Positions 1-13,622 of a DNA stretch of 64,000 nt are shown one piece after another. Source of the DNA: Heliocidaris erythrogramma (taxonomy: Eukaryota > Echinodermata > Echinoidea > Camarodonta > Echinometridae); the NCBI GenBank assembly GCA_025617745.1, contig CM046856.1, forward strand, positions 33,970,208-34,034,207, read 5' to 3'. Made by a program: the position numbers and the translations under genes. Position 1 is the stretch's first letter; the number at the start of each line of letters is the position of its first letter. The notes under the pieces are model-generated. The model was not told the origin of the DNA and ran no database searches. It saw only the letters and a list, made by a program, of their open reading frames with translations.

Positions 1-1254
1 CCCCCCCCCCCTCCCTCACGCACTCTACAATTTTGCAACTCGTTACAAAGCTACCACCCAATCGAGTCTTAAAGGAAATCAGCATTGTGGTTGGTCGATT
101 TAAAAAAAAAATAGTATGGTGTGTACAGTCATGTTAAGATGGGTGTGAAAGCAACCGAGAACACAATGTTCGGAAATATATCCCTTTTCACCATAGGGTT
201 TATTTATGAATACGAGCATAAATGACTTTTGAAACATTTATTCCATGAAAGATGCCATCATAATCACGGGGAGTAATTAGATCTTCACACTTTTAACACA
301 CTTAAGATTATCATGAGCCAAAAAATGTTGACACGCTCATTTCATTGGCATTTGGGGCAGGGGACACTGTGCCCCCTATTTTGGGGAAAAAACAATGGTT
401 ACAAGTTCTGGCAAATTTCTCGGAATTAATGCCTTTTTGTATGTTTCACTTTCTGTGTATTATTTCAGTAACTATTATTACAGAGGAACCAAAAGACATA
501 TTTGTTGGTATTGTAATGATCTTGGACTGTTCCAACGCGCATACAGCAGTTTTAATTGATTATGCGCTATACATGTGAGAGTTATTGTTTTGGGGACCAT
601 AGATTCTGTTTGAATTTTACTCGAAGACCGTTGTAGATTGTTATTTTATGTTCGCCTTTTCAGCAGGAAACAACGCAAGATATTGGATTTATTATTCATG
701 AAAATGCATAGGCCTATTAGTTAAATACTCACCAAACCCTTGGTTATAACTCCCTAATTTCCAGAAGATCTTATTTTGGGAGAGAAACCTCATACCTTTC
801 TCAGTTGGTTTAAATATTGAATATGTCATAGAAATTCACAGAACACTACCTTTGAAAAAAAAATCCCAGATGGAAAAATTCAAACAGTACAATGCACCAT
901 CAAACACCGAGTTCAAACACCCAACTTTTAAAACAAAAATGTAATACCATGGGAACCCCCCCCCCCCCCCTGTGCTCAAGGGTATAGACACATTCAACTG
1001 CAATCATATCATTTTTTACGTGCTGTGGTGAGATTTAACATTATGATGCCGTGGGAGGTTAGATACCCCCTCCTCCTGATACTCATTATATCCTTACTGA
1101 TTGTTGGTCACCCCCCCCCCCCCTCCACATCCTCCTTTGGCCGAAATCAGTTTACATGCCATCAAGTATCTGGGAGTTGTGCCTGTTTGGGAAGTGGGGG
1201 GGGGGGGGGGGGTAGTTGACCTACATGCCATGGATGAAAGTATGTTGGTTGTTG

Positions 1255-1945
1255 TCCGATTGAATATTTCCCCTAAGTCGTTATTGTCCGGGGGTAGTTC
1301 TCTGGGTGGTAGTTACCTTAGGTGGTAGTTGTCAAGGAGGTGTCCTACAGGGTGGTTGTCCTAGGGGGTAGTTGTCTGGGGGGGGGGGGGGTAGTTATCC
1401 GGGTGTAGTTGTCCTAGAGGGTGGTTGTCCTAGTTGTCCTAGGGGTAGTTGTCTGGGGGTAGTTGTCCTAGGGGTAGTTGTCTGGGGGGTAGTTGTCTGG
1501 GGGTAGTTGTCCAGGGAGTAGTTGTCCTGGGGCAGTTATCCAGAGGGTATAGTTGTCTGGGGTAGTTGTCCAGAGGGTAGTTGTCTGGGGGTAGTTGTCC
1601 AGGGGGTAGTTGTCCTGGGGGTAGTTATCCAGAGGGTAGTTTTCTGGGGGTAGTTGTCTGGGGTAGTTGTCCAGAGGGTAGTTATCTGGGGGGTAGTTGT
1701 CCCAGGGGGTAGTTGTCCAGGGGGAAGTTGTCGGGGGGTAGTTGTCTGGGGGGTAGTTGTCCAGGGGGTAGTTGTCTGGGGGTAGTTATCCAGAGGGTAG
1801 TTTTCTGGGGTAGTTGTCTGGGGTAGTTGTCCAGAGGGTAGTTATCTGGGGGGTAGTTGTCCAGGGGGGGTAGTTGTCCAGGGGGTAGTTGTCTGGGGGT
1901 AGTTGTCCTAGGGGGTAGTTTGTCCGGGGGTAGTTTTCCTACACT
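1255..1945. repeat. 15-bp minisatellite GGGGGTAGTTGTCC(n)
   Basis: Degenerate tandem repeats of a roughly 15-bp unit (GGGGGTAGTTGTCCT/A and variants with GTCTGG). The same unit forms the arms of the fold-back element at 49001-51400, where the left arm carries its complement GGACAACTACCCCC. Proline- or glycine-rich open frames across it are artefacts of the repeat. Confidence 0.95.
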
Positions 1946-2183
1946 CTTAGAACAGGTGGTAAAAAAACATGTGGTTAAACAGTTGTGGTAAGAATATGTG
2001 TCAAAATGTACACATATCTGTGTAGAAGCATGAAACAAGGGTACACAGCATGCGAGTTAAACGTTTACACCACCGCGGTAAAAAGAAACCCCATTCTGGT
2101 CAAACTTCGTCCACATGTCAAAATGTTACCCATTTGTGGTAATCATCAACACACTTGGACACGATGACAAGAGAGAGGGTAGT

Positions 2184-2627
2184 AAAATATACAGCTCCTC
2201 ATTGTACCCTCCACAATAGACCTGTTTACTAAGTGATTCAAATTTTATGCATACTTTTGAAACAAAGGTTGTTCTTGACAACCTGAAAGCTTGCCAGAGG
2301 CTTGTCAGACATAGCAACAAGTAATGTATGCAAACTGGATTCCAAGTATTGTAGTTCATTCATTAATAACAGGCTAATGGAATACCTCGTTACTAGGTCC
2401 CCAGGAAAGAAACATCCATAAATTTGGAATCACTTAGTAAACAGGTCTATTGTTGGTCTATATGGTAGAAGAACATCCCTTCATTGCTATAATGTAAATA
2501 AGTAGAACCGTGAATATGCATGTGACACCTGTTCTACATTTTTGTACATAATAGCATTAGCAATGAAGGGATGTTCTTTGTCTACCAGAACCAGTGTGGA
2601 AGGTACAATGAGGAGCTGTATATTTTG
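2184..2627. repeat. Nested multi-hairpin inverted repeat element
   Basis: An outer inverted pair of about 30 bp (2185-2214 and 2596-2626; core ATACAGCTCCTCATTGTACC) encloses two further inverted pairs: 2214-2246 with 2424-2452 (AATAGACCTGTTTACTAAG) and 2466-2492 with 2553-2580 (GAACATCCCTTCATTGC). Folded, this gives a three-way branched structure. A copy lies at 37793-38234. Confidence 0.8.
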
Positions 2628-2661
2628 TCCGCTTCTTTGTTTGACATGTTCATAGTTCTAG

Positions 2662-4121
2662 CAAAGAGTTTAAATACGAAGAGTGCTCAGTGCCGAAATA
2701 AAGCACGCGTATATATTGTGGTACATGTCGATCGGCCCAGAGGAAAGGTTATAGTCTTAATCAAGGTGTTTTTTATTTTTTCCTTCTTTTTCTGGACAGC
2801 GCTTTTGCCGTTTGGTAAAGCTAAACTAAAGGGCATAATCTTGATATTGTCCCTTGAAATACAAACTTATGTCCTAAAACAGATAGGAATCAACTCTAAC
2901 TGCACCAGGGAGGAGACTGAGAGGGAGAGAGTTGGGAGGGGGGGGGGGGGGGGGGGCGCTCGGACTAGATGTTTGTTTTTTTGTTAAAGTTATTTGCTAT
3001 GAAATTTCTATTAATATTTATGTGATGATGGGGGGGGGGGGTCAAAACATGTTCCCTGATATTAAGCTCTATAGCAAGCACTGCGATATTTGACGGGAAT
3101 GTCGAGAGAAGTTATTTAAAAATAATAATGTGCTATCTTTATTTTTCTATTAAATCAGAATATTTCATTTGATATGATTTATGGAAGTTATGGGGATTAC
3201 AGACCTGCAATGTAATTTTATTAGCCTTATTCTTTTTAAATTCAAGACAGAAAAAGGCTTTAATTAAATGAGATTGTGCGCGAGCAATTCCTTATATAAA
3301 TGTAAAGATTACATTAAGAGTGGCGTATCCAAGATTATCCAAGAATGTACATGCCCCTATGTGCCAGCAAAACAAAATATGACATAATATGAAAGGAAAT
3401 GTGTACCCCCCCCCCCCCCCCCCGCACAGAAAGAATATAACCAACCAATATAACCAACTTATGGTAAGTTATTTGTAATATTCCGCTGGTAGAAAATATG
3501 AGACGACGGGCGAAGAAAACAGTAAAGGGGCTTGCTCCGAAGCCATCACCAACGCAATAGGGCTTTACCGATTGTACGAAAAGGGGGATGGCCTCCGTGT
3601 TTTGAATTGAATTAACTAGTAACCAACAATATAGCAGCTGATGACATAATTTATTTATTACCAGTCCTATTTTGTATTTGTAGAATATCCCATTACTTTT
3701 GCCCCATCTCTCTTTGTCTCCCCCCTCATTTTTCTCATACTCTCTTTTCTCTCTTACAACAGATCTGTAAAAAATGACTCCAATAGAATTGAGGAAAAAT
3801 AATGATCTCTTATTTTTTTAATTTGTGTTTTTATTTTATAGGAAATCAACAAAAAATCACCAACAATTACAAGTGATTTACATGATTAAAAACAAAATCA
3901 CTGAGCAAAAAAAAAAAAAAAAAAAAAAAAAACACCCAACAAAAACAAAATAAAGCAGCTGGAACAAAATTTTAAAAAAAACTGGAGTAATAATATCTGA
4001 TACCCTACACCCCTCCTTTGACAGCCCTGCATCAATTTTGTGCCCCCACCCTACTACATCCCGCATTCGCCCTTGTCATAGAATGTCAGTGTCAGACTCA
4101 TATCCATAACAGGGTTCAGAA

Positions 4122-4160
<39 letters not shown>

Positions 4161-4650
4161 ACACACACCCCCCCACTACCCTGCCGGTCTCTCGGTACCA
4201 AGGACAACCAAACAACGACACAGCAAGCAAAAAAAACCTGAATGAGCCAAGTTTTGGCAAACTGACATATCATCGGCAAAGCCACGGCAACGCCACCACC
4301 TTTATCGGGATCGCAGAGGGGTAGACCAAGCCTAGATAGTGCTAGACACCTATCATGTCCATGCACCTATTCCGCTCGGCTATTCCATGCTGCTTGCATG
4401 AACATCAGCCATTAGGCTAGGCGTAATGCGGTGATAGAACATTGATTATACGAATTTATGAATTTAACACATTGAATTTTGCCTCTGGTACATTAGAAAT
4501 ATAGTAGTGAACTGGAATTTAGTTAGATTTTCTTCTAAACGGCTAGGCTGGGTTTGCTTTCGGGCGGACGTACGTCTGCTACATGGTCGTCTGCTAGTGC
4601 ACGATCTAATTGGATGTCGTCACTCACGTGATCGGTACACGCCCATTTAC
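2662..4650. other. Gene-free stretch with long homopolymers
   Basis: No coding exon is supported. It holds G runs near 2940-2956 and 3031-3040, C runs at 3407-3423 and 4124-4160, and an A run at 3909-3932. Confidence 0.6.
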
Positions 4651-5609
4651 ATTAGGTCATCGATAACAAATTTGAAGGCACGTGTTGTAGTATGGCAAAT
4701 TATTTTTTTTGGTCGAAAGCATGCATATTCCCGGGGATTTGTGCGGGTTTATTGGACTCACCGAGCCTCAATTATACCCTTCATAGCTTTAAATTTCATG
4801 TAAATCACATTTTTCATAATTTCAAATAAATACTAGGGGAATTAAAATCATTTCAAAACCCCTGTTTTTACGTGTTAACCAATGGGAGCTGGAAGCCAAA
4901 AGCATGCATATTCCGGGGATTTATGGGGGGTTTATTGGACTCATCGATCCTCAATTATACCCTTTCAGGGCTTTAAATTTCATGTAAATCACATTTTTCA
5001 TAATTTCAAATAAATACTAGGGGAATTAAAATCATTTCAAAACCCCCGTTTTTCATGTGTTAGCCTATGGGAGCTGGAAGGCCAAAAGCATGCATATTCC
5101 CGGGGATTTATGGGGGGTTTACTGGACTCACCAAGCCTTCATTATACCTTATTAGAGCTTCAAATTTCATGCAAATCACATTTTTTACTTTTCAAAGAAA
5201 AAATTATGGGAATTATAACCACCCTAAAATTCTTGTTTTTGCGTGTTAACCTATGGCAGGCGAGACGTTTTTGGTCAAAAGCATGCATATTCCCGGGATT
5301 TATGGGCGGTTTACTGAACTCATCAAGCCTTAATTATACCTTTTCAGAGCTTTAAATTTTATGTAAATCACGTTTTTTTATATTTTCAAATAAAAATTAT
5401 GGGAATTATAATCATCCTAAAATTCCTTGTTTTCGCGTGTAAACCTATGGCAGGAGAGACTTTTTTTGGGTAAAAAAGCATGCATATTCCCGGGGATTTA
5501 TGCGGGGTCTATTCAACTAGTTGAGTCTTAATTATACATTTTCAGAGCTTTAAATTTTATTCAAGGGCACCATTTTTCAAAATTTTGATTTAATTCTGCG
5601 GGGAATTAT
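4650..5609. repeat. Tandem array, unit about 183-197 bp, running into an assembly gap
   Basis: The motif AAAGCATGCATATTCC recurs at about 4717, 4900, 5086, 5279 and 5476, each followed by CGGGGATTTATG, a GGACTCA(C/T)C stretch and an AT-rich tail. At least five units are present. The array ends only because unknown bases start, so its true length is not known. Confidence 0.9.
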
Positions 5610-6109
5610 NNNNNNNNNNNNNNNNNNNNNNNNNNNNNNNNNNNNNNNNNNNNNNNNNNNNNNNNNNNNNNNNNNNNNNNNNNNNNNNNNNNNNNNNNNN
5701 NNNNNNNNNNNNNNNNNNNNNNNNNNNNNNNNNNNNNNNNNNNNNNNNNNNNNNNNNNNNNNNNNNNNNNNNNNNNNNNNNNNNNNNNNNNNNNNNNNNN
5801 NNNNNNNNNNNNNNNNNNNNNNNNNNNNNNNNNNNNNNNNNNNNNNNNNNNNNNNNNNNNNNNNNNNNNNNNNNNNNNNNNNNNNNNNNNNNNNNNNNNN
5901 NNNNNNNNNNNNNNNNNNNNNNNNNNNNNNNNNNNNNNNNNNNNNNNNNNNNNNNNNNNNNNNNNNNNNNNNNNNNNNNNNNNNNNNNNNNNNNNNNNNN
6001 NNNNNNNNNNNNNNNNNNNNNNNNNNNNNNNNNNNNNNNNNNNNNNNNNNNNNNNNNNNNNNNNNNNNNNNNNNNNNNNNNNNNNNNNNNNNNNNNNNNN
6101 NNNNNNNNN
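5610..6109. other. Assembly gap (500 N)
   Basis: Exactly 500 unknown bases, a conventional placeholder length, directly after a tandem array. The open frame spanning it has no meaning. Confidence 0.99.
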
Positions 6110-6987
6110 TTAATACGCACTGTATAGGTTCGGAATTTAGTCGTCTCTTTATGGTGCGATCAGAAAGGAAACGACTTTACTGCAAATCTGATTTTGTTTT
6201 TTTAATTACCAAAAGAAATGTGTGTTTTTGCCCTGTAGTACCCTTTCAGCGTTTCTTTCCTCGGTCTTCTCTTTTTTCATTTATCTTTCTTTATTGTTCT
6301 TTTCATTTGTCTATATTTTTACCTGACACTTCTGAAAGGCTTTTTACGGACTTATTACGTTTTATTCATGCACAATGATAATTAGGCCACCTTAATTTAT
6401 ATTTTAAAAGAAGAAGAAGTTTCTGCGTTGGTACAATACCTTTGTTGTATCACTTAAAGTGGAGGATTAGATTGAAAATTCAAATGCGACAAGTTGCAAT
6501 TTTTTTGGCTCCAGCTTATGTAGGTCGATATTTTTATAACCTGCAGAACGGTTAATGTGGCAGACAACATCCGAGAGAAAAAAAGGTTCTCATGGCCTGC
6601 TTGCCCGTGAGCAACCATCCACGACTTTGTTTGCATTTTTCTTAAACGAATGAACAATGTGTGGAGTATCTTACCTACATAAAAACTGACGTAAACGACA
6701 GAAAATGATAACTATAAAAGCTCAAAGTAAATAAGAAATGTCTTATCGATGACATTTTTGGAAATCAAGTTGAGTTTTAGAGAGTCATAGTGCAAAAAAG
6801 TCGCTAGATCTGGTTACATATTTAATGCAGTGATTAGCTCCAATGAATTGACTTCATGCAGTATGTTTGAATAATTATTGTGAGAAATGAAAATGAGAGA
6901 ATAATGGTTGCGTAGCTTAAGTTCCCAAGAGTTGTCCTTCCTTTTCAAATGTTATTTCCTTACACGTGTATACACAGGTATATATAT

Positions 6988-7020
<33 letters not shown>

Positions 7021-8636
7021 GGAATCAAGCTTATGACGTTTTTTCTGGATTTAGAGCATGTCGTCTCGAGCATTCATTTCAGGGAGAATCAATTGTGGCT
7101 ATGACTGTTGTAAAATGATGAGACGTGAGACGTGGTAAAAGTGGAGACATTGATCAAATAGGTAATATGCTCAATTGTCATCCCATGTTATCTCAAGTGC
7201 AACTCTTGCATGTTAATCAATCGCTTTCTACAGTTAATCAACCAAGGCTCAAGCCATTCCGAGAATACCACCACGTTGCATGAATACCAATGCCTTTCGA
7301 GCCGTCTCGCAAGACTTGATTGATAAGTCACATTTCTCTTAAAAGCTATCCGTAAAGAGTCTCTGAATCACCAATATCACATTTATTCATGCGAGACATA
7401 ATGGAGGAACAGTGTATATCGGATCTAACGCAACTGCTCATAATCATTTTCTTCAAAGTTTCCATATATTTAGCAAAATATCACCAACATGGCCAAGTAG
7501 TTTTTTTTTTCTCGATTTTTCGATACTTATAAGAATTGGACGCTTCGAAATGGTTCACAACTATAGATTTGACGCCCAACCCTTCGAGGATGTTAACCTT
7601 AGAATAATAATGTTTGCTCTGTCCCACCAGATATACCTTGCTACTTTACTCTTATTATTATCACCTGAGGCAAAAAAATGTCCTTTCCTTCGTGAGACTA
7701 CAGGACGTCACTCTGTATATGTTAACTCTCTATTATGCAAGAACTCGATATTTTTGGAATCACCAGGCTTCTGATCGTTATCCATTACGGATACAGTGGT
7801 TCTTTGTTTTTCCATGCACGAGAGTAGCACGCCAGTTATATTACTTCTTACGATTATATGTTGAAACTGAGAAATAGACATTTCATGAAAAATAAGTACG
7901 ATTATTGCAACATTCAGACTTGTATATAGCCTCGCTATACAATCGTATCCTGAAAATGATTATAAAGGCTTGTTGGGGGCTTTTGATTTTCTTATAATTG
8001 GCTGAAATTTATACTGTCTCCCCGAAAAGTGCTCAAGCGAGCAATATTGTTGTCTGAAGTTCTTGTGACACTTAGGTGTTCCTTGAAAGAGCAGACTGCA
8101 CTTTGCAACTCCTGCTATGACTTGAAATATATGAAGCTGACTTTTCGAGTTTTATATTGAGAATCTGTCTCATAGACACATGGTTTCCAGAGCTTTATCA
8201 GTTATATCGCTTACTTGCAGGAAGGCATGAAGAAATATATATATTTGTGTTACAATTAATTATAAACATAGAAAATAACATCTCTCATTAACAAATAATA
8301 ATTAGAAGTTCCTTCAGTCACATAAAAGTATGAAAGCGTCTCATAAAACTTGTAAACAGCCGTATAATTCACGAATTGCTTGTGAAATTGAATATTTATT
8401 TTCCTTCGGAGTATCGTAAGAATTTGATATATCTCATACAAGTTGATACTCAGTGTAGTTATTCTTGCTTTGTGGCTAAAGGTATACCTCATAACTGGTC
8501 ATGATTATTGTATTGATGGAAGCGTATTTCACCCCACTGAGTATATTTGATGAAATGTCATAACCTAATACATGTATTCACTACTTAGTGAAGCATACGT
8601 TTCTTATGTGCATATCCGTAAATGTGTACCAACAGA
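6110..8636. other. AT-rich gene-free stretch
   Basis: Nothing coding is supported. It contains an AT dinucleotide microsatellite at about 6978-7020. Confidence 0.5.
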
Positions 8637-8771
8637 GGTATACTTGTGTGACTAATTGGACAGTCAAACACAATAGATGCCTTTATTCCGTCAGGCTTGT
8701 GTGGCTTTTTTGCTGCTTGTGTGGCTATTTGAACAATAGAGAGAACAAATGGAAAGACACACAAGTATACC
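8637..8771. mobile_element. Small MITE-like element with 14-bp inverted ends
   Basis: GGTATACTTGTGTG at 8637-8650 is matched by its exact reverse complement at 8758-8771. The body (CAGTCAAACACAATAGATGCC and following) recurs at 20738-20880 with a decayed right end. The target duplication is not clear. Confidence 0.7.
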
Positions 8772-11700
8772 TGCGTGAGTATGTGTGGACCCGAGAACAA
8801 AGACAATCACCTTTAAATGCTCGCTTTCGTGAAAACATAGGCACTTCGTGAATAATTTTTATGCTTTAAAATTGGGATCTAAAATCAATCTATAACCTTC
8901 ATGGCGTTCACCGATATTGGTGACTATTGTAAAATTCGACCTATCATCCAGTTCTATTTTGCTATTAGTGTTGTTACTCCCATTGCTTATCATGCTTGTT
9001 TTCATTTCTGTATTAATGCGCATGCGCTGATCAGTTAATATGATTATATATTCACATTTCATTTCTTTCTCCTTTTTTTTTCTTTTCTATTTCTCTCCCT
9101 CCATAATCCCTACCTCGGCAATCCCTTACACGATTTACCCTGTATGATTTCCCCCTTTTTTCTTATTTCCACCTTGTTCATTTCTCATTCCTTACACTGA
9201 CCCTTTGACCCCTCATTTAATTTGAATACATATATATATATACATATATAACATTCATTAATCATACGTGATGTGAATACGATGTTTTGTTCGCTAAATA
9301 TTTATATAACAATCGCTTGTTTGATCATCCCGGTCTGTCTGTCTCTCTCTCTCTTTTTCTCTCCATCTATCTGTCACTCCCTCACCCTCTCTGTCTCTAC
9401 ATATTTTCATCTGCCTCTTTTTTAACTCACGTTTTGTTCCTCTTTGACATGTTTTGCTTTTCATTTAACCAAATCTATACTTGAAATTACCCGCAAAAAT
9501 TATATTAACAACGGAAATCTCTTCTGAAATTACGGTGCTGTAATTTCCTGCATCATTCTGTAAAAATAAAACATACTATGCTCCTTCAATACAATTGCTT
9601 TCACTGTAATCTTGTCTTTGCATGTCCTACTTTTCTGCCTACCTTCTAAGTTAACGCTTCATTTCCCTTTATTTTTTTTCAAATCATACCTCACCCTCTT
9701 CATTTTTGCTTCCCATAATGATTTCATTCGCTCTGAACTTTTGTTTGCTGAATTTTATTTGCTCTGATTTTTTTTCCCAAACATTGTTTTCTCTGAAAAA
9801 CAATAATAAATGTCATAATTCCTACCCCTACCCCCCTCATGCTTTATAACGTCCTCTTGATGTCACCAAAATCCCGCCCAATCAATGCAGCAACGGGAAG
9901 TTACGTGGGAGTCGGGTATGAAGTCACATGAGCTACAACGCTTGAAGAGTCGCACAGAGCTACCAGATGTATGTCGACGAGACTGGGTATGACACCGCAT
10001 CATTTGGTTCTAAAGGGAACCAAAAAGAAATGAACATTGGAAACAAATATGGTAAATTGGACTGGATTGTAAAACAGAATAAGGATAATTGCATGGATTT
10101 TAGTGTCACTTGGGTCATATATTAAAGTTGTTATTAAGTAGGGGTATGCGTATTTGAACGGGAAGTTGTATTATGGTTATGGAAGGAAATGGATGAGCCT
10201 CACTAATGCCTGTGAATGTCGTTGAATATGCATATGTACTGTATCTGGGTAACAACTTTGGAAAACGGTGGTCTACACACAATGGTGTTAACTATGCATA
10301 CAGATAGATACGGAATACGCGCCTATAAACATAACATGAATGATAAAGGTTTATGAAATTTTAATTTATTGAATAATGCTCGACATGCACAACATTGGCG
10401 CTCTTAATGGACTATTAGCATGAATAGTGACTTATTTCAGATCGTGTTTTACACTGAAACTTGAAGCTGTAATGACGAATGTTCCTGTAAAAAGAGAAAA
10501 CGTGAAAAAAAAAATCAATATTACGTCGACCAGTGGACTATATCAAGTAGATTTTTAAAGTACATATATAGTTTTTTCTTAATCCTAATTTTTATGTAAT
10601 ATCTTCAATGATGATGATGTTTGCATCGGCCAATTTACCTTGTTAGGTTAAGTAGTAATTGGGAGAGATGTAAGATGGCATTTTCTTCTTATACTGTCTT
10701 TCATGTATATAGCTTATCTAGGGATATTACAAAGGATTGAGAAAATTATTAACCAGGCAAACTAAATTGCGGATATATAACTTCCTTTGTGTTATATAGA
10801 AGTCGTTTTTATTGATACATTTGTTTCTATTTGTGATGACCTATATTTTAATGTGGTTCTACTATATTGTATGTTATGTTTTTTGTGTGGGCGTGTGTGG
10901 GTGTCTTGCATAAACGTTTCTTTGCTTACATTATATATATATATATATTTTTTTTAAGAATCTTTTATTACTTCCTTTTTCAAAATAACATTTTCACAAT
11001 AATCAAGGTAAAATACACAAAGAAATATATTCACATGCCAGTATCATTGTGCCAAATTACATAATAATAACAATAAGTAACTATAATATTTTACATGCAT
11101 GTATTAAATAGTAAATTATGCAAAATCTGGAAGTCTTTATTGTGGTAAAAAAGGGGGGAAATATAAAAATGAAGATTGAAATAGAAAAGGAAGAAAATGA
11201 GAAGGAAATGAGAAGGAAAAAAAAGGAAAAAAATTGCTGCTGTCAATGCGATACCATAGTGACCTATTTTATGTGAACAGCGATTTCTTTTCTTCAATAT
11301 TGCATGAAGCTTTAAATTACAGAAAACCCATTACGATAGAAGTTTCTGTATATTTTTCTGTAATTTCATTTTCAGCATTTTATTTCACATATTAATTTTC
11401 ATCAGATTTGTCGGGTCATATTTCCTTACTGATTTTGATTTTATATCAAAACATGAAAAGTATGCATCTCTGCGATACCTCATTAAAAATGTGTGATGGA
11501 GCGATGTTGAAATTGCCCTTTTTTTAGCTGTTTTTGTTTTTTCTTGGGATGAAACAGGCTGAATAGTACAAGAAAATGGGAGAAAATGACAACACGTCAC
11601 GAGGATATTACAGAGAAATGTCGGAATACCTTTGAATGAAAGTCTGAAAAGAGGAGAGATAGAATGATACATAGCTAGAGAAATTGTGTGCCAAACTGCT

Positions 11701-13109
11701 TTCTAAATATGTGTTTGGTTTTAATAAAATTGGAGGGTTAAGAGTAGGAGGAAGACATTGAAGACTGGTCAGAAAGGGAGGCTTGTGAGGAGAGTCGAAA
11801 GAAAACGGGAGAGACGAAACATTGGTGATTTGGAACTATGAGTTGAATTGGAATATGTAACTTAATCCTAATCTGTTAAAGTTGAGGTAAAGTATAATTT
11901 TATCAAATGATCATAATTAACAAGCTGTGTGTTTAATTTGAAATTTTCCGAAATGTATTGTTATCTCGCCAAAATTAAAAAAAGGTACAATGCATCCCCC
12001 CCCCCCCCCTTCTCTAACCGCTATTCAATAACGTTGATCAAATCTTGTGCGAATTTTTTTTAGTGCTTCATATATTAGATTTTTACGAAACATATCATTA
12101 ATATGAAATGAATACATGGAACATGAAAAATGACAGATTGAATTATTGTTAATTTTAGTTATTTTTCGCAGGTTTGCTAGGTTGAGATGAGTGTGAATAT
12201 ATTTTTCTCGCTACAATTATTTTCTATGTGCACTTTCATTAGCCTCTTATAATGTGTGTTTTTTATGATTATCAACATGTATATTATTGCTATGAATTAT
12301 GTTTTTGTTCGATTGCGAATACATTACGTAAAACACATTTTTGCCCTCCCCCTCCCCCCTCTTCTTCATCTGTACCTTTGCAATGTGGAATTTCAATATA
12401 CATGTGTAATACATATACGTTTGTACATATATGTGTGTGTTTTTTAATACATTGTCATAAGCGATGATTACTGCTTTCCACTCATCTCAAAACACTGGAG
12501 AGAAAGTATCTAATTTCTTCTTAAAGCTCTATTTTGAAATGTATTATTAACGTATTTTACAGTTTAATACATTATTAATGTATTTTACAGTTTTGGGTGA
12601 CAAAGTGTTGCAACTTATATAATATGAACTGCGAATGCATATTCAGTGTTAAGATTGTCTTTATAATTCGATAATGACCATGGTTGTAAATCCCTGCGAA
12701 AGGTACAGAGGTGTCCATCGAAAATTCCTGAACGATCGACATCTTATTTTGTGGCACTTTATATCACTACCACGTATTTTATGGAAGGGATGTTGCATGA
12801 TTCAGGTCGTAAGTCCAACCACATGAAATTATGGATAGCGTATTCAGGGGCGGGTCATGGGGCACATGCCCCCCCCCCCAAAAAAAAAAGGTCTGCTTTA
12901 CTTTATACATATTTGTAATAATGCCTATGAAAAATACGATGACCTTTTTCGTTGTTTGTTTTCTTGCCAGTTGTTTAGATATTATCTCACCCTTGCCTCT
13001 CAAAAAGAATCATGGATCCGCCAAAGTTATTATCGTATAGGTTATTTGGGGTAAATATACTAAAGAGATTATGTCCCCAATCCCCAATCCGGCGCAATAC
13101 AAATGCTCA

Positions 13110-13140
<31 letters not shown>

Positions 13141-13309
13141 TTTAGATGCAACAATTCTAGTCACATTTTGCAGGAAAACTGTTACCACATTATAAAGGCA
13201 ACTTTCTTTCATGTGTTCTCAGCTTACTGGTGTACTGTACATAATCACTGCTTGAATTTACTTATAACTTTTGGATCCTTTAAAAGTCCACGTATACGGA
13301 GTATACAGT
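8772..13309. other. Gene-free stretch, AT- and pyrimidine-rich
   Basis: No exon can be supported. A GC-richer island at about 9865-10020 (CCCGCCCAATCAATG) could be an unannotated promoter or exon but has no clear frame. An ATT microsatellite is at 13108-13137. The segment 12847-13022 (GGGGCGGGTCATG start, poly-C, GGATCCGCC end) looks like a decayed MITE. Confidence 0.45.
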
Positions 13310-13622
13310 AGGGAGTTTTCGATTTTGTCAACGTGAACGCCGTCCTAGATCCTCCCAGCGACAATGGACTGCTTTGTGTTAACTGCATACAAAGTAGGTG
13401 AAGCATGAAGCTACATTCGGTGAAGCGAGCTTCACGTTTTAGAGAAGACGGCAATACCATGTTTGACGCGTTCTCGATCTGACTAGTGGACGAGGTAGTA
13501 GCCAGTGGACGGGTGAGCCGTTCTTGCACAAAACGTGGTATGCGGTTTACACAAAGCAGTCCATTGTAGCTGGGAGGATCTAGGACGGGGTTCACGTTGA
13601 ACACAATCGAAAACTCCCTACT
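13310..13622. mobile_element. MITE-like element with long (about 75 bp) inverted ends
   Basis: The left end, beginning AGTAGGGAGTTTTCGATT, and the right end are reverse complements over about 75 bp, including CGTCCTAGATCCTCCCAGC and ACAATGGACTGCTTTGTG, with a few mismatches. The spacer is about 160 bp. No target duplication could be fixed, so the superfamily is not called. Confidence 0.8.

Larger units (their letters stand above)
1..2661. repeat. Duplicated block A (first copy)
   Basis: The sequence matches 35739-38269 almost base for base in the same orientation. Differences are mainly the lengths of C/G runs and of the internal 15-bp array (about 690 bp here, 530 bp there). The match stops abruptly after TTCTAG at 2661/38269, where the flanks become unrelated. 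A shorter relative of positions 12-142 and 880-902 lies in the loop of the fold-back element at 50441-50595. That third occurrence suggests the block belongs to a mobile family. Its left end is outside the window. Short open frames here, such as 345-578, are the same in both copies but show no codon or domain signal. Confidence 0.9.

Noticed and set aside
345-578. 77-residue open frame repeated identically at 36083-36316
   Set aside because: Identity is explained by the recent duplication of block A. No domain, codon signal or splice context supports a gene.
1682-2038. Proline-rich frame (PPDNYPLDNYP) on the minus strand, also at 37207-37647
   Set aside because: Translation of the 15-bp minisatellite; other frames are equally open.
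5590-6120. Open frame across the gap
   Set aside because: It consists of unknown bases.
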